Positions 28,230-36,777 of a stretch of DNA of 64,000 nt are shown here, one piece after another. The position numbers and the translations under genes are program-made. A model generated the notes under the pieces. The model was not told where the DNA came from. It saw only the letters and a list, made by a program, of their open reading frames with translations, and searched no databases. The number at the start of each line of letters is the position of its first letter. Position 1 is the stretch's first letter. This DNA is from Arthrobacter sp. Marseille-P9274 (GTDB taxonomy: Bacteria > Actinomycetota > Actinomycetes > Actinomycetales > Micrococcaceae), in assembly GCF_946892675.1 (NCBI RefSeq), contig NZ_CAMPOV010000001.1:2454033-2518032 (forward strand), in the 5' to 3' direction.

Positions 28230-28613
28230 CTACTGCATTTGCGGCTGGGGGCCGCGCAGCGTGGCGCGGGGCGGCGCGGGCTCCGGGACGTATTCGTCAT
28301 TGGCCCTGTCCTGGGCGGCACGGACCGACTGTGCCATGGTGGAATCCCCGGCGACGATGGCGTTCACGGCCTCGGTCGTCGAATTCAGGGCCTGGGCGCT
28401 CCGGCCCTGCACCTGCGTCATAGCGGCCTGCAGCTTCTCCTCGGAGAGGCTGACGAGGGCCTCCCCGACGATCTGCGACTTCGACGCCTGGATCAGCGAG
28501 GAGACCTCCGCTCCGTAGTCCTCGAACAGCTGCGTGTACTTCTCCACCTGCGTCTGCACCCGGGTCAGGATGCTGTTCAGGGAGCCAGTGTCGAGATCCC
28601 AATCCGCTGCCAT
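28230..28613 (-). CDS. small ESX-like helical protein (DUF6507-like)
   Basis: A 127-aa, nearly all-helical protein directly upstream of the toxin. It opens with WDLDTGSLNSILTRVQTQVE, similar to the WDI...GV..VL start that I recall for DUF6507 proteins of actinobacterial type VII loci, and ends in a Pro-rich tail (YVPEPAPPRATLRGP). No canonical WxG turn is visible. It is likely a secretion partner or chaperone for the toxin. The family assignment is tentative. Confidence 0.65.
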   Translation of the reverse strand: MAADWDLDTGSLNSILTRVQTQVEKYTQLFEDYGAEVSSLIQASKSQIVGEALVSLSEEKLQAAMTQVQGRSAQALNSTTEAVNAIVAGDSTMAQSVRAAQDRANDEYVPEPAPPRATLRGPQPQMQ

Positions 28614-28667
28614 CTATACCTCCGGTCATGGCGGGGGCGGCTCCTTGGCCGCCCCCGGGGCTGCTTG

Positions 28668-28973
28668 CTAGCCGATGTTCTGGACGGCGGCCCGGGCACG
28701 GGCGCCGGTGTTGGCAGCGGTCTGGTCGTTCTGCTCCATGGTGCTGCGGACCAGGCGGATGATCTCCTTGACCTCGCCGGCGGCGTTCTTCCAGCGGTTT
28801 TCCACGTGCTGGTACTCCTCGGAGACGCCGTCGGCCTGGTAGTCGGACATGGCGGCCGCAACGGCCTTCTCACGGTCGGCGATCAGGCTCTCGAGACGCC
28901 CGACGATGGACTGGATCTCGCCCTGGACCTGGGCGGAGACGTTGGTGTCGTACGTGAGGCGATCCTGGGACAT
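28668..28973 (-). CDS. WXG100/ESAT-6-like protein
   Basis: A 101-aa helical protein starting at MSQDRLTYD. Two long helices are separated near residues 45-60 (YQADGVSEEYQHVENRWKNA), where RWKNA replaces the usual WxG turn; the second helix ends VRSTMEQNDQTAAN. Size and architecture fit WXG100 substrates that pair and are exported by type VII systems. Start chosen at ATG 28973, preceded by GAAAGG. Second of the three small genes in front of the toxin. Confidence 0.75.
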   Translation of the reverse strand: MSQDRLTYDTNVSAQVQGEIQSIVGRLESLIADREKAVAAAMSDYQADGVSEEYQHVENRWKNAAGEVKEIIRLVRSTMEQNDQTAANTGARARAAVQNIG

Positions 28974-29049
28974 TGCTGTTCCTTTCAGAGGGCGGCGGTG
29001 CGCTGGGCCCGCCTGCAAAGCATGGATGGAAGAGGTGCGGACAGCAGGG

Positions 29050-29385
29050 TCAGCGCGAGGAGCCGAAGTTGGCCGCGTCGAAGTTGGCGGATCCCTGGGC
29101 CTGCGCGGCGTTGTCGGCTGACTCCTGGTCGCCGGTGTGGAAGGCGGTGTCCATCTCGCTCTGGCCGGTCAGGATCGCGGCGAGCGCGCCGTTGAGGTTG
29201 TTGGCGATTTCGTCCGCGCGCGACTTGAACTCGTCGAACTTCACCCGGGCCTGGCCGTTGAACTTGCCTTCCAGGGGTGCGACGGCGTCCACAAGGTTGC
29301 GGACCAGCTGGCCCAGGTCCTCGTTGGAACCGCCGGTCTGCGAAGTCAGCTGCGACAGGGTCTGTGATCCCATATCGAATTTCAT
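29050..29385 (-). CDS. WXG100-like protein lacking the tryptophan
   Basis: A 111-aa helical protein, first gene of the leftward arm. The helix-turn-helix is recognisable, with KFNGQARVKFDEFKSRADEI where FNG stands in place of WxG; the C-terminal tail is Asn/Ala/Gly-rich (QGSANFDAANFGSSR). Such deviation from WxG is common in the partner protein of an ESX heterodimer. ATG 29385 has AAAGGTGG upstream. The conserved YxxxD/E export signal is not evident at its end. Confidence 0.72.
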   Translation of the reverse strand: MKFDMGSQTLSQLTSQTGGSNEDLGQLVRNLVDAVAPLEGKFNGQARVKFDEFKSRADEIANNLNGALAAILTGQSEMDTAFHTGDQESADNAAQAQGSANFDAANFGSSR

Positions 29386-29600
29386 TGTTACCACCTTTGC
29401 GGGCGCACTGGCGCTCTAGTTTCGGTCTGGTTTATCGTTTCCAGAAGTTGCCCGCAGTTGGCCCTTCCAATCATGCGGAGGGTCTGGGGCTGTCGGCCTC
29501 TTCAATCAAAGCGCAACCGGCCAAATGTCTGCAAGGACCGGCGATGGGGAGAACTACCCACCCGAGCCCCCTCGGCACAATACTGTCGGCCGGAGGTGAC

Positions 29601-29654
29601 ATGATGGAAAGCGCCGGCCCTCCTTGCCGCTGGCGAAACCTTTCCACATGCTGA
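29601..29654 (+). CDS. possible 17-codon leader peptide before the type VII genes
   Basis: GGAGGTGAC immediately followed by ATGATGGAAAGC opens an 17-codon frame ending TGA at 29654 (MMESAGPPCRWRNLSTC). An AATACT hexamer at 29579-29584 could be its -10 element. It ends 25 bp before the eccB-like GTG. No runs of one regulatory amino acid or clear attenuator hairpins are seen, so a function is unproven; the near-perfect ribosome-binding site is the only support. Confidence 0.35.
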   Translation: MMESAGPPCRWRNLSTC

Positions 29655-29679
29655 GTCAGCGACCAACGAGGAGTCCTGG

Positions 29680-29982
29680 GTGGCCAACGATTACGACAAC
29701 CAGCTCATCGAGTCCGTCGTCGTCCGGCGCAACCGCATCACCTCCGCCCTGCTGTACGGGGAAAACCCGCATCAGCGGCGCTGGATGGACAGCGTCAGGC
29801 TGTTCCTGTTCAGCATCGCGTTGGCCGCGCTGATCGCGGCCATCTGTGTCGGCTACTCCTTCATCAGCAACCTGCTGGCACAGCAGCGCGCGGAACAGCA
29901 GCAGCGCCAGTCCGCCGCCATCGAGCTGCAGCAATCTATTGGATCCGGGGCCGAGCCCCTTGAGTTCTTTCCGGGAGCCTGA
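29680..29982 (+). CDS. EccB-like N-terminal stub, type VII secretion membrane protein
   Basis: A 100-aa protein with one transmembrane helix (about residues 43-65, LFLFSIALAALIAAICVGYS) after a basic cytosolic segment VVVRRNRITSALLYGENPH. The layout and charge pattern resemble the extreme N-terminus of EccB, but the large extracellular repeat domain of EccB (about 400 residues) is absent and a short Gln/Glu-rich tail follows. GTG 29680 with GAGGAG upstream. It stands first in the eccD-eccC arm, so a structural role in the membrane complex is likely. Confidence 0.65.
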   Translation: MANDYDNQLIESVVVRRNRITSALLYGENPHQRRWMDSVRLFLFSIALAALIAAICVGYSFISNLLAQQRAEQQQRQSAAIELQQSIGSGAEPLEFFPGA

Positions 29983-29987
29983 CCGCA

Positions 29988-31313
29988 ATGCCCCTCGCCC
30001 TCACCCGCGTCACGCTGATCGGCGACAGCCGGCATCTGGACCTGCTGCTCCCCTCCGAAGAACCCGTCGGCACGCTCATGCCGCAGATCCTGGACCTGAT
30101 GGCAGACTCTCCGCGGGACAATGTTGCCGCCAAGCTCCTGGTCCAGGCGTCCGGCGAGCCGCTGGCGGAACAGCAGAGCCTGGCGGACCACGGAGTCACC
30201 GACGGCAGCAAGCTCACGCTCTTCAGCGCATCGGACGCCCCTCCGCCGGCCGTGGTCTACGACGTCACCGACACCGTCGTGGAGCAGACCGAGGCCGTGA
30301 CCGGCCGCTGGGACGAGCGCTGCCGCCATGCGGCCGCCGGTGTGTTCGCCGCGGCAGGCAGCTGGGCGGCCCTGGAAATTATTCTGGCCTCCTTCGCGGC
30401 AGCGCAATCGTGGTGGATCCTGCTGGCCTTCGCCGTCGTGCTGCTGGGGTCGGCCACGGGCTTCGGTGCCCGGTCCCGGCGCAGTGTCGGGCTGACCGTG
30501 GCCGGGACCGGCTGGCTGTTCGGGCTTGGCGGCGTGCTGCATCTTCCCGCCACCGCTGAGATCCAAGTACTGGTCCTCGCAGGACTGTCCCCCGCCGCGT
30601 TCGCCGCCGTCGGAATGGTGCTGGGCCGCTCCCGGGCCATGTTCGGCGCGGCCGGCACCCTGATAGCGCTGTCCGCCGCCTGGACGGCCAGCGGGTATGT
30701 TAGCGGCACTCCCGTACGGACGGCTGCGGTAGCCGGAATCCTCAGCATCGTCGGGCTGGGCCTGCTACCGAAAACGGCCCTCTCCCTCTCCGGCCTGGCG
30801 ACCTTGGATGACCAGCGTTCCCAGGGCCGGTCCATCCGCCGGACCGATGCGCTGGCAGCCATCCACGACGCCCACCGCACCCTCGCCGTCGGAACCGTCC
30901 TGGTGGCGGTCTCGCTCGCCGCGGCGATGTGGCTGCTGGGCTCGGATACCGCTGATCAGGCCTGGACCCTGCCGCTGCTGGCGGCGCTGGTCCTGGCCAC
31001 CGCGCTGCGCGCCCGGTCCTTCCCCTTGGCCGTCGAGCGGCTTGCGCTCTACGCGGCCGCTTCGCTGGGCGTGGCCGCCCTAGCGCTGTCCGCGGCCCGG
31101 CTCATGGCCGGATCCGAATGGCTGGTGGGCCTGCTGCTGCTGGTGGCCGCCCTGGTCATCGGCACAGCCCTCACGCTGCGGCTGCCGGAGCATTCGGCTG
31201 CGCGGCTGCGGCTCGCAGGCAACCGTTTGGAAACCATCGCCATCCTGGCCACCGTGCCGCTGGTGCTGGGGCTCTTCGGCCTCTTCGCCCAGCTGCTCAC
31301 CAGCTTCTCGTGA
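29988..31313 (+). CDS. eccD: type VII secretion membrane channel component EccD
   Basis: A 441-aa protein with a ubiquitin-like YukD domain (residues 1-85, TRVTLIGDSRHLDLLLPSEE and ending LADHGVTDGSKLTLF) and then about 11 transmembrane segments. This is the architecture of EccD, the membrane pore component of ESX systems. It begins 5 nt after the eccB-like stop and is followed by the MinD-like ATPase gene and eccC, an order typical of actinobacterial type VII clusters. Confidence 0.88.
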   Translation: MPLALTRVTLIGDSRHLDLLLPSEEPVGTLMPQILDLMADSPRDNVAAKLLVQASGEPLAEQQSLADHGVTDGSKLTLFSASDAPPPAVVYDVTDTVVEQTEAVTGRWDERCRHAAAGVFAAAGSWAALEIILASFAAAQSWWILLAFAVVLLGSATGFGARSRRSVGLTVAGTGWLFGLGGVLHLPATAEIQVLVLAGLSPAAFAAVGMVLGRSRAMFGAAGTLIALSAAWTASGYVSGTPVRTAAVAGILSIVGLGLLPKTALSLSGLATLDDQRSQGRSIRRTDALAAIHDAHRTLAVGTVLVAVSLAAAMWLLGSDTADQAWTLPLLAALVLATALRARSFPLAVERLALYAAASLGVAALALSAARLMAGSEWLVGLLLLVAALVIGTALTLRLPEHSAARLRLAGNRLETIAILATVPLVLGLFGLFAQLLTSFS

Positions 31314-31356
31314 CCGCGGTGCGGTCCGTCTGTCCCGCCCCATTCCGTCCGGAAGG

Positions 31357-32352
31357 ATGCCCCCAGTGACCTACGATCCGTGGAGCCCGCAGCCCGGCCC
31401 GCAGACCCGGCGCCAGGCCCAGGCCCTCGCCGCAGCGGAGCGCGGCGGCGGTTTCGAATCCGCCGCGGAGGCATCCCGCCGCCGGCTTCGCACCCGCCCC
31501 GGCATGCCGGCCGGCCGGCGGTTCCTGCGCCAGCTCACGGGCCTCTTCCGTTCCGACGATTATTCGCAGCGGCTGATCGCGGCGGCCGCCGGAGCGCAGG
31601 ACCCGGTCTCCACCGGGCGCAGGATCGCCGTCATCAGTTCGCGCGGCGGGTCGGGCAAGACCACGACGACGGCGGTCCTCGCCTCGGTCTTCGCGTCCAT
31701 GCGGCAGGACGCCGTGGCGGCCGTCGACATCGACCCGGGCCTGGGCTCGCTACCCCTGCGGCTGGGCCTCGATTCTGCGCCGTCCCTCGATGTGCTGGCT
31801 TCCGCCGTCGTTAACAAGGCGCCGGAGACGCGTGACGAGCTCGCCGCCCAGATGGCGTCCGCGGGCGGGAACCTCTTCGCGACCGGCTCCCGGCTGTGGC
31901 ATCCCCGGGCGGATTCGGTGGCGCTGGACCGGGCGCTGACCAGCATCAGCCGCTTCTTCCCCATCACGCTGCTGGATTGCCCGACGGGGATCAGCCATCC
32001 GGACGCCGTCTGGGCCGTTAAGGCAGCGCACTCGGTACTGCTGGTGGTTCCGGCGACCGTGGCCGGGACCCAGGACGCGCTCGTTTACCACCAGGCCTGG
32101 CAGCAGGACCCGGCGACCCGCGAGGTCCCGCTGCTGGCCGTGGTGACCGGCACGGATTCCGATGCCCCGCTGGACCCGGTGCGCGAGGCCGTCCGGCTCG
32201 GCCGCGACGGGCTGGACGCCATGACCCTGCCCTATGACCGGCACCTGGCCGCCGGCGTGGAGATCGACCTGGCCCTGCTCGCGCCGCAGACCCGGCTGGA
32301 CGCGACGGCGCTGGCCTCGCGCGTGCTGCGGGCAGCCAACGGGAACCGCTGA
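31357..32352 (+). CDS. MinD/ParA-like ATPase of the type VII cluster
   Basis: A 331-aa P-loop protein. After an 85-residue basic N-terminal extension comes the deviant Walker A ISSRGGSGKTTTTAVLAS, then VDIDPGLGSLPLRLGL (switch) and TLLDCPTGISHPDAV (Walker B region), the pattern of MinD/ParA ATPases. Similar proteins (for example EspI) occur in ESX loci and are thought to act in regulation or positioning. Stop and the eccC start are 2 nt apart. No SRPBCC or partition partner is present. Confidence 0.82.
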   Translation: MPPVTYDPWSPQPGPQTRRQAQALAAAERGGGFESAAEASRRRLRTRPGMPAGRRFLRQLTGLFRSDDYSQRLIAAAAGAQDPVSTGRRIAVISSRGGSGKTTTTAVLASVFASMRQDAVAAVDIDPGLGSLPLRLGLDSAPSLDVLASAVVNKAPETRDELAAQMASAGGNLFATGSRLWHPRADSVALDRALTSISRFFPITLLDCPTGISHPDAVWAVKAAHSVLLVVPATVAGTQDALVYHQAWQQDPATREVPLLAVVTGTDSDAPLDPVREAVRLGRDGLDAMTLPYDRHLAAGVEIDLALLAPQTRLDATALASRVLRAANGNR

Positions 32353-32354
32353 CC

Positions 32355-35300
32355 ATGGGCGTGACACTGATCCACCGACCCGCCCGGACCACCGCGCCGG
32401 CCCGCAGCGCCGAACCGTATGCCTTGGACGCGCCGCCGCCCGTGACCGACCGGCCGGGCGGCATGAACATGATGTCGCTGGTTCCGCTGCTCGGCGCCGG
32501 CGCATCGATGACCGTGATGATGCTCTTCCGCGGTTCCTCGCTGGCGGCCGTGGGCGCGCTGATGATGATCGTGACCATCCTCGCGTCCATCGCGCTGATG
32601 ATCAGCCAAAAGGGCAAACAGGCCCGGCAGGGCCGTGAGCAGCGCGAGCGCTACCTGGAGTACCTGGAGCGGGCGCGGACCGAGCTGCGCAACGACGAAC
32701 AGCGGGCGATCAGGGTCGCGCGCATCGCCAGCCCGCCGCCGTCGGCCTTGTTCGACATCATCCGCAACCCGAAGCGCCTGTGGGAGCGGCGCCGGCGCAA
32801 CGAGGATTTCCTGCATGTCCGGCTGGGCAGCGGGGAACGGCGCAACCGCGACATCCGGGTCAACGATTCCTCCTCCAGCCTGCAGCAGAGCGACACGTTC
32901 ATGACCACGGAGCTGGAGATCCTCCGGCAGCGGTTCGAGTCCTCCCCCGAGCTGCCGCTGACGGTCCCGCTGGATTCGGCCGGCAACGTCAGCGTGGTCG
33001 GCTCCCGGGAGTTCGCGCTGGACGTGTGCCGGAACCTGCTGGTGGAAGCGGCCGCCTTCCATTCGCCCGAGGACCTGCACATCGCGCTCTCCGTCCCCGA
33101 GGACCGTTACGGCGACTGGGCCTGGGCGACATGGCTGCCGCACCTGGCCGACCAGTCCAAGACCCATGCCACCGGTCCGGTGCGGCGTCTCGCGCCGTCG
33201 CTGGATGCGCTGGCCGATGTGCTGAAGGACGATTTGCAGGGCCGCTCTACCAAGGCCGCGGAGGCACGGCAGAACCACCTCAGCCGAAGCGGAGGCGGCG
33301 TCGGCAGCGGCATGCCGCGGCTGCTGGTCATCGCGGACACCTACGGCGCGGAACCGCAGGAGCTGGCCCTGCCGGAGAAGCACTCGGCCCCGGGCCAGCT
33401 GGGCATCACCGTCATCTACCTGGCGGAGAACCGCGGATCCGAGCCGGGCGAGGTCAGCATCCGGATCAGCGAGACCGGCACCGGCCCGGGCGCTTTCGCG
33501 AGCCAGAACTACCGCGAGGATCCGGTCGAGCCGCTGACCGAAGAGGGCACTTTGGACGAGCTGCCCGTGTCCACGGCGGAGGCCCTGGCCCGCGAGCTGG
33601 CCCCGCTGCGGCTTTCCCCCGACTCGCTGGAGCACGACAGCTCCGAGAGCTCGACGGACTATCTGGAGATGCTCGGGCTGTCGAAGCGGCTGGACGCCGA
33701 GGACATCCGCCGGCTGTGGCAGCCGCGCGGCGAGATCGATTTCCTGCGGGTGCCGCTTGGCCCGGACGACCGCGGCAAGCCCGCGATGCTTGACCTGAAG
33801 GAAGCGGCCCAGTTCGGCATGGGCCCGCACGGGCTCTGCGTCGGCGCCACGGGCTCCGGCAAGTCCGAGATGCTGCGCAGCCTGGTGCTCGGCCTGCTCG
33901 CCACGCACTCGCCCGAGGTGCTGGCGATGGTGCTGGTGGACTTCAAGGGCGGCGCGACGTTCGCCCCGTTCGAGGGCGCCCCGCAGGTCACCGGCATCAT
34001 CACGAACCTCTCCGACGACCTGTCGCTGATTGAGCGCGTCTACGCCAGCCTGAACGGCGAGATCCTGCGCCGCCAGGAACTGCTGAAAGCCGCCGGCAAC
34101 ATCGCCAACATCACCGACTACCAGCTGCACCGCCAGGAGCGGCTGGCCCGCGGGGAGCAGATGGAGCCGTTGCCCCACTTGGTGGTCATCATCGACGAGT
34201 TCGGCGAACTGCTCACCGCCCGGCCTGACTTCATCGAGCTGTTCCTGTCCATCGGCCGCATCGGCCGATCCATCGGCGTGCACCTGCTGCTCAGCAGCCA
34301 GCGGATCGAGGGCGGCAAGCTGCGCGGGCTGGACACCTACCTGTCCTACCGGATCGGGCTGCGCACGCTCTCCGAGGCCGAGAGCCGCACCGTCCTGGAC
34401 ACCCCGGACGCCTTCCACCTGCCGCCGGCGCCGGGGTTCGGCTACCTCAAGGTGGACACCACCACCTACACCCGCTTCAAGTCCGGCTACGTCTCCGGTC
34501 CGGTGGATGTGGAAGAGGACGACGACGAGCCGCAGGCCGCCGAGCCTTTGGTCATCCCCGCCCCGCGCTACGCCGCAGTGCTGGAAGCGCCGCCGTCGTC
34601 CGCCGCCGGGAAAAAGGCTGGTTTGAAGACCAAGGCCTCCCAGCGCACCACCGGCCCGACGGTCATGTCCACGCTGATGGACACGTTGCGCACCTTCCCG
34701 CGCTCGGTGCAGCCGATCTGGCTGCCGCCGCTGCCGCAGGGCATCGCGCTGGACAAGGCCGCCGGTTCGGCCGCGGTGACCAGCCAAGGCATCCGGCTGG
34801 CCAAGGGCGGCAACCTGCGCGTGCCGATCGGACTGCTGGATGATCCGGCAAAGCAGTGGCAGGGCCTGTGGGAGCTGGACCTGAACAACGCCGGCGGCAA
34901 CGTCATCATCGTTGGCGGGCCGCAGTCGGGCAAGAGCACGGCGCTGCGCACCATCGTGGCCAGCCTGGCGCTGACGCACGGCCCCGCCGAGGTCGGCATC
35001 TACGCCGTCGACCTGCTGGGCAGTTCTCTGCTGCCGCTCGAGGGCCTGCCGCACGTGGGCGGCGTGGCCGTCCGCACCAACCGTGAGGTGGTCCGCCGGA
35101 CGATCGAGGAGATCGCGGCGATGCTGACGCTGCGCGAGCAGGTCTTCGAGCGGTACCAGATCGACTCGCTGCAGACGCTGCGGCGGATGTGCGCCAAGGG
35201 CATGATCCCCGAGCTGGCCAGCGCGGACATTGTGCTGGTGCTGGACGGATACGGCCAGCTCAGCGACGAGTTCGACGACATCGAGAAGCAGGTGCATTCG

Positions 35301-36368
35301 ATCATCTCGCGCGGCGGCGGCTACGGCATCCACGTCATCGCGACCTCGGTCCGCACCAACGAAGTGCGCATTGCGCAGCAGAGCTTCTTCGGCAACCGGA
35401 TCGAACTGCGGCTGGGAGATCCGGCCGAATCGGCGTTCGGGCGGAAACTGGCAGAAGGCATCAGCGCGGACCGGCCCGGGCGCGGCCTGATGGACCAGAA
35501 GCTGATCGGGCACATCGCGCTGCCGCGAATCGACGGGAACCCGGATCCGGATACCGCCGTCCAGGGCATGCGGGACCTGGTGGCCGCGGTGGCCGCATCC
35601 ACGGACGGCCGCGCGATGCAGGTCCGGGTGCTCCCCCCGCTGGTGGACGCCGCGACGGCCCGGATTCCCGCGCGGCAGGGCAGGATTCCGCTGGGCCTGC
35701 GCGAGACGGATCTGGGCGCCGAGTACCTGGACATGCATTCGAAGGACCGGCACCTGGTGGTCCTCGGCGACGAGGGCGCCGGAAAGTCCAACCTGATGCG
35801 CTCGGTCATCCGGTCCCTCTCCGCCCAGCACGGACCCGAGGACCTGGTCTTCGCGGTGTTCGACCCGCGCCGGGGGCTGGCGGACGAGGTGCCGGAGGCA
35901 TACCTGGGCGGCTACGCCACGAGCCCGGCGCTGGCGGAGCAGCTGGCTGGCGCCGTCGCCACCGAACTGGACAAGCGGGTCAACGGCAACACCGATGCCG
36001 GCGCGAAGCCGCCGCGGGTGGTCCTCCTCATCGACGACTATGACGTGCTCACCGCCGGTGGCTCCTCGCCGCTGAGCCGCCTGGTGCCGTACCTGCCGCT
36101 GGGACCCGAGATCGGCCTGCACGCCGTTCTCACGCGCCGCGTGCGCGGGGCAAGCCGAGGCATGTACGAGGCCTTCTTCATGTCATTGCGGGACTCTGGC
36201 AGCACCGGAATCCTGATGTCCGGCGACCGGGGCGAGGGTGCGCTGCTCAACGGGATCCGCGCGCGTGCGCTGCCGCCGGGCCGGGCCCAGCTGGTGCAGG
36301 CGGGCAAGCCCGTAAACACGGTACAGCTCTATTACCACAGCACGGGAGAGGAAGCCGATGAGCTCTGA
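32355..36368 (+). CDS. eccC: type VII secretion ATPase EccC (three FtsK/SpoIIIE-type domains)
   Basis: A 1337-aa motor ATPase. Two N-terminal transmembrane helices (residues 37-78) are followed by a linker and three ATPase domains with Walker A GATGSGKSEMLRS (about 496), GGPQSGKSTALRT (about 853) and GDEGAGKSNLMRS (about 1137). The first has a full Walker B, VVIIDEFGELL; the second reads VLVLDGYGQLS and the third LLIDDYDVLT, without the catalytic glutamate in the second, as in known EccC where the first domain is the active one. It recognises and drives substrates through the channel. It is one continuous gene, not split as eccCa/eccCb. Confidence 0.95.
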   Translation: MGVTLIHRPARTTAPARSAEPYALDAPPPVTDRPGGMNMMSLVPLLGAGASMTVMMLFRGSSLAAVGALMMIVTILASIALMISQKGKQARQGREQRERYLEYLERARTELRNDEQRAIRVARIASPPPSALFDIIRNPKRLWERRRRNEDFLHVRLGSGERRNRDIRVNDSSSSLQQSDTFMTTELEILRQRFESSPELPLTVPLDSAGNVSVVGSREFALDVCRNLLVEAAAFHSPEDLHIALSVPEDRYGDWAWATWLPHLADQSKTHATGPVRRLAPSLDALADVLKDDLQGRSTKAAEARQNHLSRSGGGVGSGMPRLLVIADTYGAEPQELALPEKHSAPGQLGITVIYLAENRGSEPGEVSIRISETGTGPGAFASQNYREDPVEPLTEEGTLDELPVSTAEALARELAPLRLSPDSLEHDSSESSTDYLEMLGLSKRLDAEDIRRLWQPRGEIDFLRVPLGPDDRGKPAMLDLKEAAQFGMGPHGLCVGATGSGKSEMLRSLVLGLLATHSPEVLAMVLVDFKGGATFAPFEGAPQVTGIITNLSDDLSLIERVYASLNGEILRRQELLKAAGNIANITDYQLHRQERLARGEQMEPLPHLVVIIDEFGELLTARPDFIELFLSIGRIGRSIGVHLLLSSQRIEGGKLRGLDTYLSYRIGLRTLSEAESRTVLDTPDAFHLPPAPGFGYLKVDTTTYTRFKSGYVSGPVDVEEDDDEPQAAEPLVIPAPRYAAVLEAPPSSAAGKKAGLKTKASQRTTGPTVMSTLMDTLRTFPRSVQPIWLPPLPQGIALDKAAGSAAVTSQGIRLAKGGNLRVPIGLLDDPAKQWQGLWELDLNNAGGNVIIVGGPQSGKSTALRTIVASLALTHGPAEVGIYAVDLLGSSLLPLEGLPHVGGVAVRTNREVVRRTIEEIAAMLTLREQVFERYQIDSLQTLRRMCAKGMIPELASADIVLVLDGYGQLSDEFDDIEKQVHSIISRGGGYGIHVIATSVRTNEVRIAQQSFFGNRIELRLGDPAESAFGRKLAEGISADRPGRGLMDQKLIGHIALPRIDGNPDPDTAVQGMRDLVAAVAASTDGRAMQVRVLPPLVDAATARIPARQGRIPLGLRETDLGAEYLDMHSKDRHLVVLGDEGAGKSNLMRSVIRSLSAQHGPEDLVFAVFDPRRGLADEVPEAYLGGYATSPALAEQLAGAVATELDKRVNGNTDAGAKPPRVVLLIDDYDVLTAGGSSPLSRLVPYLPLGPEIGLHAVLTRRVRGASRGMYEAFFMSLRDSGSTGILMSGDRGEGALLNGIRARALPPGRAQLVQAGKPVNTVQLYYHSTGEEADEL

Positions 36369-36777
36369 TTGGACCGTGGTCAGCCTCCGCGAACCGGACC
36401 AGCTGACCATGATCGAGGCCATGGTGGCGGCCGTGCCGGACCTGAACGTCCGCCAGGCCGCGGACGATTCCCTGCTGGAGCTGCTCGATGACGCGGACGA
36501 GCTTCAGCTGGCCATCGAGCTGCCGCGGCTCATCCGGGTGCCGCAGGAAGTGACGCGGCTGCTCGCCGGGGCAGAAATCTCGGCCGTGCCGGGCACCGCC
36601 GTTCCGGCCGTCTTCGCCCCCGGCAGCGGGAACCCGGCGGACCAGCCGCTCTGGTGGCAGGAGATCCATGTCCGCGACGGCGCCCCGCAGGCATCCGTCC
36701 GGGCGGAATCCCTCTCCCACGAAATCGCCCGCCGTTGCGACGGCGTCGTGGCCCTGCCGCAGGGTGGCGGCGCATGA
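36358..36777 (+). CDS. small accessory protein of the type VII cluster
   Basis: A 139-aa soluble protein whose ATG overlaps the end of eccC by 11 bp, and whose TGA overlaps the next start (ATGA). Mixed alpha/beta composition, rich in Leu, Glu and Ala (LLELLDDADELQLAIELPR), with WWQEIHVRDGAPQA near the end. No signal peptide, membrane segment or recognised motif. Tight coupling to eccC suggests a role in the secretion machine or its control. Confidence 0.7.
   Translation: MSSDWTVVSLREPDQLTMIEAMVAAVPDLNVRQAADDSLLELLDDADELQLAIELPRLIRVPQEVTRLLAGAEISAVPGTAVPAVFAPGSGNPADQPLWWQEIHVRDGAPQASVRAESLSHEIARRCDGVVALPQGGGA

Noticed and set aside
32232-36122. A 1296-codon open frame antisense to eccC
   Set aside because: It is a by-product of GC-rich codon use: the eccC frame carries clear ATPase motifs, whereas the antisense translation is a low-complexity mix of Arg, Gly, Ala and His without any motif or start signal.
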